Origin: Ancrocorticia populi
GTDB taxonomy: Bacteria; Actinomycetota; Actinomycetes; Actinomycetales; Actinomycetaceae
Length of the DNA: 64,000 bases
Direction of reading: 5' to 3'
Assembly: GCF_003123745.1 (NCBI RefSeq)
Contig: NZ_QETB01000004.1
Location: 62,001-126,000 of the forward strand
Below, in pieces: positions 58,235-64,000 of this stretch (its first letter is position 1; the number at the start of each line of letters is the position of its first letter). Position numbers and translations under genes: made by a program. Below the pieces are notes generated by a model. The model worked only from the letters and a program-made list of their open reading frames with translations. It did no database searches and was not told the DNA's origin.

Positions 58235-59089
58235 TCAACCCTCGTGGAGCTCAGAGCGGAGGGAGCCGACGATATCCGCGATTCGGTGGCCACCCAACGT
58301 GGCCTCAGGCTCGATGGAGAGCCACGGTTCCAAAACAAAGAGGCGATCTGCTGCGCGTGGATGGGGAAGCATTAGGCGCTCGTTGGCCCAAGCGATCCCG
58401 TCAAAGTCAACGATATCGATATCGATCAGCCGGGCGCCCCAACGCTCGTGGCGCACCCGCCCGCCCCGTACCTCGATGCGTTGCAGCTGGGCCAGTAGCT
58501 CATACGGCGCCAGAGCCGTATCCAGCGTGAGCACGGCGTTCAGGTAATCGGGCTGGGGCTCCTGGCCCGGCGCCAGAAGGGGCGCAGTGGAAAAGTAATC
58601 GGAGACGGCATCCACGTGGACGTCCAGCTCCCCGATCGCTTTCACAGCCCTACCCAGCGCCTCGCGGGTATTGCCCAAGTTTGCCCCGAGGCTAAGCACG
58701 GCGTGGCGAATCCCTGCTTCTGCATCCGTCACGGGAGAGTGCCGCGTGATCTGCACGCTGGCGTCCTGAAAGGCGGTGCCAACGGGAGCCTCAGGCTTGT
58801 GTACCGTCACGGTTGCGGAAAGCGCCCCACGTGCCAGAGCCTTGGCGGCGATGCGATCAGCGAGAGTCTCGATGAGGTTCACAGATTCGCCAGTTACTAC
58901 CTCCACCGCGTCGGCCGCAAGATCCGCGTAGGAGACCGTGTACCCCACCGAATCGGTGCGGGCGGCCTCAGGAGTTTCTACCTCTGCTGAGATGTCCACG
59001 ATGAAGGGTTGGCTGTACGTGCGCTCTTCGGGCAGGACGCCGTGGACGCCCTGAGCCTGAACGCCGGTGATGCAGACGCGATCGGTCAT
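58235..59089 (-). CDS. folB/folK: Bifunctional FolB-FolK (dihydroneopterin aldolase / HPPK)
   Basis: A 284-residue fusion. The FolB part (residues 1 to about 115) has GVQAQGVHGVLPEERTYSQPF and YTVSYADLAADAVEVV. The FolK part has VLSLGANLGNTREAL (substrate loop), the RWGARLIDIDIVDFDG block and LMLPHPRAADRLFVLEPW. It makes 6-hydroxymethyl-dihydropterin and then its diphosphate. The ATG overlaps the folP stop (TAATG). Confidence 0.95.
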   Translation of the reverse strand: MTDRVCITGVQAQGVHGVLPEERTYSQPFIVDISAEVETPEAARTDSVGYTVSYADLAADAVEVVTGESVNLIETLADRIAAKALARGALSATVTVHKPEAPVGTAFQDASVQITRHSPVTDAEAGIRHAVLSLGANLGNTREALGRAVKAIGELDVHVDAVSDYFSTAPLLAPGQEPQPDYLNAVLTLDTALAPYELLAQLQRIEVRGGRVRHERWGARLIDIDIVDFDGIAWANERLMLPHPRAADRLFVLEPWLSIEPEATLGGHRIADIVGSLRSELHEG

Positions 59090-60021
59090 TATGCGTCAGA
59101 TCCTTCAGACCCGCCGCTTGCCTCACGATCGCCGCCGCTTGCCTCACGATTTCCGGGGGTGGCCCTGCCTCTGAAGGCACCTTGGCCCGTGAACGCCCCT
59201 GATTCCCGCAAACGCTCGGCTGTCAGAATCGCGGCCTTCGAAGCGGCCACCTCGTGAACCCGAACGCCCCATACCCCGCGCGAGGCAAAGTATCCGGTGA
59301 GGGTGGCTGTGGCGTTGTCCCGCGAGCTCGGAACGCTATCGGGGGCAACCTCTTCCAAGAACCGTTTGCGCGAGACGCCGATCAGCACGGGTTGCCCTAG
59401 CGCCTCAACGGCCTCGAAGTGTGCGGCAAGATCCCAATTGTGATCCGCATTCTTGGCGAATCCGAAGCCGGGATCCACGATGATGTTGCTGCGATCAATC
59501 CCGCTGCCCACGGCCCGGCGTACGGACTCCTCCAGTTCTGCGGCCACCTCACCGGGAACGGATTCGTAGCTGGCCAGAGAATTCATGGTTTCCGGGGTGC
59601 CGCGGGTGTGTTGCAGAACGTACATACACCCCAGCCCAGCAACGGTGGAAAACATGGACGGATCCCCGGCGCCTCCCGTCACATCGTTGATGATCACGGC
59701 GCCGGCCTCCACGGCAAGCCGCGCCGTAGCGGCGTGATAGGTATCAATGGACACGGCAATGCCCGCCTGTGCCAGTGCCTTCACCACGGCCCCGATCCGG
59801 TCCCACTCCTCGCCCGAGCTCAACGCCTGGGCGCCTGGCCGGGTGGATTCGCCACCCACATCAATGATGTCCGCTCCTTGATCCACCAGCCGATATCCAC
59901 GGGCGATCGCAGAATTAAGATCCATCCATTGCCCGCCATCGGAGAAGGAATCCGGCGTGACATTGAGGATCCCCATGACGAACGTACGATCGGGATGGCG
60001 CAGAGCCGTTCGGGTGATCAT
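59089..60021 (-). CDS. folP: Dihydropteroate synthase
   Basis: A 310-residue TIM-barrel enzyme that joins p-aminobenzoate to the pterin diphosphate: FVMGILNVTPDSFSDGG and ADIIDVGGESTRPGA are the two signature motifs. TAGGAGAAC 5 nt before ATG 60021 settles the start (MITRTALRHPDRT). The C-terminus carries a tail of tandem 7-residue repeats (REASGGD, REASGGS) encoded by a 17-bp direct repeat (59113-59129 and 59134-59150), beyond the usual end. Confidence 0.95.
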   Translation of the reverse strand: MITRTALRHPDRTFVMGILNVTPDSFSDGGQWMDLNSAIARGYRLVDQGADIIDVGGESTRPGAQALSSGEEWDRIGAVVKALAQAGIAVSIDTYHAATARLAVEAGAVIINDVTGGAGDPSMFSTVAGLGCMYVLQHTRGTPETMNSLASYESVPGEVAAELEESVRRAVGSGIDRSNIIVDPGFGFAKNADHNWDLAAHFEAVEALGQPVLIGVSRKRFLEEVAPDSVPSSRDNATATLTGYFASRGVWGVRVHEVAASKAAILTAERLRESGAFTGQGAFRGRATPGNREASGGDREASGGSEGSDA

Positions 60022-60029
60022 CTGTTCTC

Positions 60030-60605
60030 CTAGGAGTTGATGAGGCTCATCGCCTCCGAGCGTGTTGCTTGATTCCTCATAATGCCACGAACGGCGGAGG
60101 TAATGGTACGGGAACCTGGCTTGCGCACCCCACGCATGGACATGCACAGATGCTCCGCCTCAATCACCACGATCACGCCAGATACTTCGAGCGATTCCAC
60201 GAGGGCATCCGCCACCTCGGAGGTGAGCCTTTCTTGGACCTGAGGGCGCCGGGCGTATCCGTCCACGAGCCGAGCAATCTTTGACAGCCCGGTCACCTTC
60301 CCATCTTTTCCCGGAATATAGGCCACATGGGCCACCCCATGGAACGGCAGTAGGTGATGCTCACACGTCGAATACATCGGGATATCCTTGACCAGGACCA
60401 TCTCCTCATGGCCGATATCAAACTTAGCGCTGAGCACCTCCGCCGGATTAGTGTACAGTCCGGAGAACATCTCCTTGTACGCCCGCGCCATCCGCCCGGG
60501 TGTATCTCTCAAGCCGTCACGGTCGGGATCCTCACCCACGGCAAACAGCAGATCGCGAATCGCCTTCTCAACCGCGGCCTCATCATAGGTACGCTCGCTT
60601 CTCAT
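60030..60605 (-). CDS. folE: GTP cyclohydrolase I
   Basis: A 191-residue enzyme that begins folate synthesis. The zinc-site Cys and His pair are in [18 protein letters not shown], and [16 protein letters not shown] is the C-terminal block. ATGA overlaps the ftsH stop. It is directly followed by folP. Confidence 0.97.
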   Translation of the reverse strand: MRSERTYDEAAVEKAIRDLLFAVGEDPDRDGLRDTPGRMARAYKEMFSGLYTNPAEVLSAKFDIGHEEMVLVKDIPMYSTCEHHLLPFHGVAHVAYIPGKDGKVTGLSKIARLVDGYARRPQVQERLTSEVADALVESLEVSGVIVVIEAEHLCMSMRGVRKPGSRTITSAVRGIMRNQATRSEAMSLINS

Positions 60606-62743
60606 CGCTGCCCTTCCGATTCGTTGTTGTGATCCCGGAGGCCGCCATGGCCCATACCCTCGGCCTCCGAATACTTCAGGTCCTGCTCGGGAATCGGAAC
60701 GGGGGGCCGCTGTGCACTCCCGCGCCCGGGATCAGAGAGCCAGAGTTCGCGCTCGGGAGCCTTCCGCACCGGTACGAAGATCTCCGTAAGCTCAGCTTCC
60801 TGAATAGTTTCCTTATCCAGAAGCCGCTCCGCCAGAGAATCCAGAACGTCACGGTTCTCCTCTAGAATCCTCCACGCTTCGGCGTGTGCCGTGTCAATCA
60901 GATCGCGCACCTGCTCGTCCACTGTTGCCACAAGCGCATCCGAATGGCGCCCCGCACCGCCGCTAGCTGCGCCACCGGGCCCGGACACGCCGCCGTTGCC
61001 CCCAAAACCCTCACCCTCCGCAGGCGCGAGCCGTACGGCCCCAACCACGGACGTCATGCCGTACTCGGTCACCATCTTGCGGGCAATTCCCGTGGCCTTC
61101 TGGATATCGTTGGAGGCGCCGGTAGATGGGTCACGGAACACGAGTTCCTCAGCAACCCGGCCACCCATGGCGTAGGCCATCTGGTCAAGGAGCTGGTTGC
61201 GGGACACGGAGTAACGATCTTCGGTGGGCATCACCATGGTGTAGCCAAGTGCGCTGCCGCGCGGAAGGATCGTCACCTTAGTGACAGGGTCGGTGTGCCG
61301 TAATGCAGCGGCAACCAAGGCGTGCCCACCCTCGTGGTAGGCCGTCATCCGCTTGTCCTCGGCGTTCATGGCACGCGATTCGCGCTGCGGCCCGGCTATA
61401 ACCCGGTCAATCGCCTCGTCAAGCTGCGCCTCGGCGATCTTCCCAGCGCCTTCGCGAGCCGCCAGTAAAGCCGCCTCGTTCAACACATTCGCCAAGTCCG
61501 CCCCGGTAAACCCGGGCGTCCGCCGTGCGATCCCAGCCAGATCCACGGTCTGGTCCATCGGCTTCCCCACGGCGTGCACGGCTAGAATCCCCTCCCGTCC
61601 GTGCAGATCCGGCGCATCCACCGCGATCTGCCGGTCAAATCGGCCGGGCCGCAGCAACGCGGTATCTAGGACGTCGGGCCGATTGGTGGCGGCGATCAAG
61701 ATGACGTTCGATCGCTCATCGAATCCGTCTAACTCCACAAGGAGCTGGTTGAGGGTCTGTTCGCGTTCGTCGCTGCCTCCCCCGGTTCCGATACCACGCC
61801 CACGGCCCACGGCATCGATCTCATCAACGAAAACGATGGCTGGGGCGTGCGCCTTGGCTTGCTCGAAGAGTTTGCGAACGCGCGAGGCACCTACGCCCAC
61901 GTACATCTCCACGAATTCTGAGGCGGAGATGGAGTAGAAGGGCACTCCGGCCTCACCTGCCACGGCCCGAGCCAGCAGCGTCTTGCCGGTTCCGGGCGGC
62001 CCGTACAGCAGCACACCACGGGGAATCTTCGCGCCCATCGCGTGGAACCGTTCGGGCGCCGTCAAAAACTCGGTGATCTCCGCCAACTCCGCCACAGCTT
62101 CGTTCTCCCCGGCAACGTCAGCAAAGGTGACGCCGGGCCGATCCCCCTCGAACTTCGAGCGATCACGTAGCTTCCCGAACCCCCCTGCCCCGGATTGAAT
62201 CTTCGGGAAGAAATAGAGAAACACCCCGAATATCACAATCATCGGTATCAGCATGGTGAGCATGGATCCCCACACCGAAGTCTGGGGAACCTGCGAATCG
62301 TAGCCCAGTTTGGGTTCGGCCTTCTCCACCAGCTCGGCCACCTGTTCGGCCTGAGCCCGCACGTAGGAGAACTCTACGAGATCTCCTGCCTCACTGATTT
62401 TGCCGTCCTTATCCATCGTCTCGGTGGGCTCTGTGAGCCATAACCGCACACGCTGGCTGCCCTCTGTCAGTTCAGCTCGCTCAACGGTATCGCCTTCGAG
62501 GAGCTCGATGCCTTCCGAAGTTGTCACCGAACTGAAACGCTCAGAGCTCAAGAACGCCCACACGCCCAGCGCGATCGCAACCGCTACGGCACCCACAACG
62601 CCCGCGATGATCCACAGCAGCCGTCGCTTCTTCGGGTTCCCGTCCTGCGGTTCCTCAGGGGGCACGGGCATGTCCCGTGCGGCCTCGGGCAGCTCCTCCT
62701 GCGGCCCCTCCTGAGCCACCTCAGGCGGTGGAGTCTCGATCAT
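60602..62743 (-). CDS. ftsH: ATP-dependent zinc metalloprotease FtsH
   Basis: A 713-residue membrane protease. Two TM segments ([20 protein letters not shown] near 45 and a second near 165) frame an extracytoplasmic domain. An AAA domain has GPPGTGKT, then [11 protein letters not shown] and the second-region-of-homology arginines. The zinc site is HEGGH. N- and C-terminal stretches are Pro/Glu-rich and long. It lies between hpt and folE as in relatives. It degrades misfolded membrane proteins. Confidence 0.97.
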   Translation of the reverse strand: MIETPPPEVAQEGPQEELPEAARDMPVPPEEPQDGNPKKRRLLWIIAGVVGAVAVAIALGVWAFLSSERFSSVTTSEGIELLEGDTVERAELTEGSQRVRLWLTEPTETMDKDGKISEAGDLVEFSYVRAQAEQVAELVEKAEPKLGYDSQVPQTSVWGSMLTMLIPMIVIFGVFLYFFPKIQSGAGGFGKLRDRSKFEGDRPGVTFADVAGENEAVAELAEITEFLTAPERFHAMGAKIPRGVLLYGPPGTGKTLLARAVAGEAGVPFYSISASEFVEMYVGVGASRVRKLFEQAKAHAPAIVFVDEIDAVGRGRGIGTGGGSDEREQTLNQLLVELDGFDERSNVILIAATNRPDVLDTALLRPGRFDRQIAVDAPDLHGREGILAVHAVGKPMDQTVDLAGIARRTPGFTGADLANVLNEAALLAAREGAGKIAEAQLDEAIDRVIAGPQRESRAMNAEDKRMTAYHEGGHALVAAALRHTDPVTKVTILPRGSALGYTMVMPTEDRYSVSRNQLLDQMAYAMGGRVAEELVFRDPSTGASNDIQKATGIARKMVTEYGMTSVVGAVRLAPAEGEGFGGNGGVSGPGGAASGGAGRHSDALVATVDEQVRDLIDTAHAEAWRILEENRDVLDSLAERLLDKETIQEAELTEIFVPVRKAPERELWLSDPGRGSAQRPPVPIPEQDLKYSEAEGMGHGGLRDHNNESEGQR

Positions 62744-62752
62744 GTACGTTCC

Positions 62753-63307
62753 CTATCCCCCGTATACGTGCGGCGCCAGCGTCCCAATGAAGGGAAGATG
62801 GCGGTAATCCTCGGCATAGTCCAGCCCGTAGCCCACCACGAATTCATTGGGAATATCAAAGCCGAGGAAATCCACATCGATCTCCACCTTGGCGGCCTCG
62901 GGCTTGCGTAGCATCGTGGCGATCCGTACGGACCTAGCGCCACGCGATTCGAGGTTGGATTTGAGCCACGAAAGAGTGAGACCGGAATCAATGATGTCCT
63001 CAATAATGAGGACATCGCGCTCCATCACGTCCGTATCCAAATCCTTCAAGATCCGAACCACACCGGAGGACTTGGTGCCACTGCCATAGGAGGAGACGGC
63101 CATCCAGTCCATCGTGACAGGCGCGTGAATCTTGCGTACCAGATCCGCCACCACCATGACGGCACCACGCAGCACGCCTATCACCAAGATGTCCTCGCTG
63201 CCATACACCTCATCGATGTCACGGGCCATCTCGTCAAGCTTGTTCTGGAGCTGTTCCTCCGTCAGCAAGATCTTCTCGAGATCGTTGCCCATGTCCTTCG
63301 CGTCCAT
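62753..63307 (-). CDS. hpt: Hypoxanthine phosphoribosyltransferase
   Basis: A 184-residue purine salvage enzyme. The PRPP-binding motif is VLIIEDIIDSGLTLSWL, preceded by the conserved GVLRGAVMVVADLVRKIH and MDWMAVSSYGSGTKSSG region. ATG 63307 has AAAGGA 5 nt upstream and is preferred over the earlier starts at 63328 and 63322. It overlaps the 3' end of tilS by about 74 bp. Confidence 0.95.
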   Translation of the reverse strand: MDAKDMGNDLEKILLTEEQLQNKLDEMARDIDEVYGSEDILVIGVLRGAVMVVADLVRKIHAPVTMDWMAVSSYGSGTKSSGVVRILKDLDTDVMERDVLIIEDIIDSGLTLSWLKSNLESRGARSVRIATMLRKPEAAKVEIDVDFLGFDIPNEFVVGYGLDYAEDYRHLPFIGTLAPHVYGG

Positions 63308-64000
63308 CACGGTCCTTTCCATGGTCATGCTTATGGCGCTTGTCTAAGCCTAGCCCCTCGAAGGTGATCCGCCCTCCCCGTTGGACTGCTCGAATCCCCG
63401 GTAGGTCGATTCCGCGCCCACCACCGGGCCCGGTCACCAGTTCGTCTAAATGATCGATGTGCCATCCCACAAGTTCGCCGCCACGCGCCCCCGCCTCTAA
63501 CGCCAGCTCACGCAACACCCGCGTACGCACGGCCCGCGGCAACTCGCGCAACGGCTTAATCTCGGGTTCACTACCCAGCCGCTCACGTTCGTGGGTGGCC
63601 CAGGAGGTGAGGGCTTCGTCGTCGGCCTGAAGAAGTTTTGCAGTACGTGCGAGATTTGGGACGATAACGGACCCCAAATCCTCCTCAAGCACCCTTAGTG
63701 CATGCGAGCGGAGGGCGGTACGGCGGAGCAGGCTGCCATCTTTGGCGCGCCAGGAGGAGGTGGGATCGTTAGTGGGGTCGTCCACCCATTCGATGCCGGC
63801 GTCTCGGAGTCCGGCGCGCAGATCCTGCCGGCGCAGGCCGAGAAGCGGGCGAAGTGCCAGAATGTCCGGGTATTCGGGGAGCGGGCCAACGGGGAGCATG
63901 CCGCGCAGGGAGCGAGCGCCAGAGCCGCGAGCCAGCCCGAGTAGGACGGTTTCGGCCTGATCGTCCGCCGTATGGCCGAGCAAAACGGCGGCCGCTGGGG
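63234..64000 (-). CDS. tilS: tRNA(Ile)-lysidine synthase, C-terminal part (truncated by the window edge)
   Basis: This partial gene (5' end outside the window) encodes AAAVLLGHTADDQAETVLLG, the P-loop ATPase motif region of TilS, followed by RPLLGLRRQDLRAGL and DDPTNDPTSSWRAK and a short C-terminal substrate domain. It converts cytidine to lysidine in the CAU anticodon of tRNA-Ile. The last 35 residues (KRHKHDHGKDRDG...) are a polar extension that runs over the hpt start, longer than usual. The reading frame stays open to 64000. Confidence 0.9.
   Translation of the reverse strand, partial: PAAAVLLGHTADDQAETVLLGLARGSGARSLRGMLPVGPLPEYPDILALRPLLGLRRQDLRAGLRDAGIEWVDDPTNDPTSSWRAKDGSLLRRTALRSHALRVLEEDLGSVIVPNLARTAKLLQADDEALTSWATHERERLGSEPEIKPLRELPRAVRTRVLRELALEAGARGGELVGWHIDHLDELVTGPGGGRGIDLPGIRAVQRGGRITFEGLGLDKRHKHDHGKDRDGREGHGQRSREDLADGGTAPEQA

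Noticed and set aside
1-64000. tRNA, rRNA, insertion sequence or CRISPR array
   Set aside because: No cloverleaf with a GTTCGAATCC-type T-arm, no transposase motif and no regularly spaced repeat were found by eye; a covariance-model search (tRNAscan-SE, Infernal) would be decisive.

Overview
The window looks like the chromosome of a Gram-positive actinobacterium, most likely a fermentative member of the Actinomycetaceae or a close relative (genus not determinable by eye). Evidence: the small ribosomal protein bS22 next to a BldC-like HTH gene, the block tilS-hpt-ftsH-folE-folP-folBK-DUF3180-PH-PH-DUF2520-panC-panD-lysS that is familiar from actinobacteria, an LPXTG surface protein, an anaerobic glpABC dehydrogenase, and mostly GC-rich coding sequence with many GTG starts and ATGA/GTGA/TAATG overlaps.

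Layout. 1-3.3 kb: MarR regulator, bS22, HTH protein and a Ktr-type K+ uptake pair. 3.5-7.2 kb: a large sortase-anchored candidate glycosidase. 7.5-17 kb: catabolic and transport genes (two M20 amidohydrolases, a WYL regulator with an NmrA-like oxidoreductase, a DcuC-type carrier, a D-tartrate dehydratase-like enolase-superfamily enzyme, Kup). 17-22.5 kb: radA, a PRiA4_ORF3 protein split by one in-frame TAG, a low-complexity basic membrane protein, a mutY-like glycosylase. 22.5-30.4 kb: membrane protein, N-acetyltransferase, SorC regulator and glpABC-glpK. 30.6-37 kb: lactate permease behind a candidate attenuator, lutABC, an SMP-30 protein and a small P-loop kinase.

37-50.5 kb is the accessory heart of the window and is visibly AT-richer in parts. 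It carries three copies of an undescribed-looking two-gene cassette on the minus strand: a small secreted protein resembling peptidase-inhibitor family I36 (beta/gamma-crystallin-like), followed by a roughly 310-residue lipoprotein of a family I do not recognise, with a strong hairpin between the two genes in every copy. One copy runs directly into a MacAB-like exporter operon (adaptor with a peptidoglycan-binding domain, ATPase, FtsX/MacB permease). Remnants of a second exporter operon flank the intact one. Two of the I36-like genes carry a C/G homopolymer inside the signal-peptide codons; in one copy the tract (8 nt) puts the gene out of frame, which suggests phase variation. A HepT/MntA and a VapBC toxin-antitoxin module lie in the same island, which separates panC from its usual DUF2520 neighbour. 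Another cassette copy lies between lysS and the kinase gene.

50.5-64 kb returns to the conserved block, itself interrupted by an OpuC-like osmoprotectant ABC operon, and ends inside tilS. No tRNA, rRNA, CRISPR array or insertion sequence was recognised. Overall the window joins core housekeeping functions (folate, pantothenate, translation, repair) with glycerol and lactate oxidation, and an invasive secreted-protein island.
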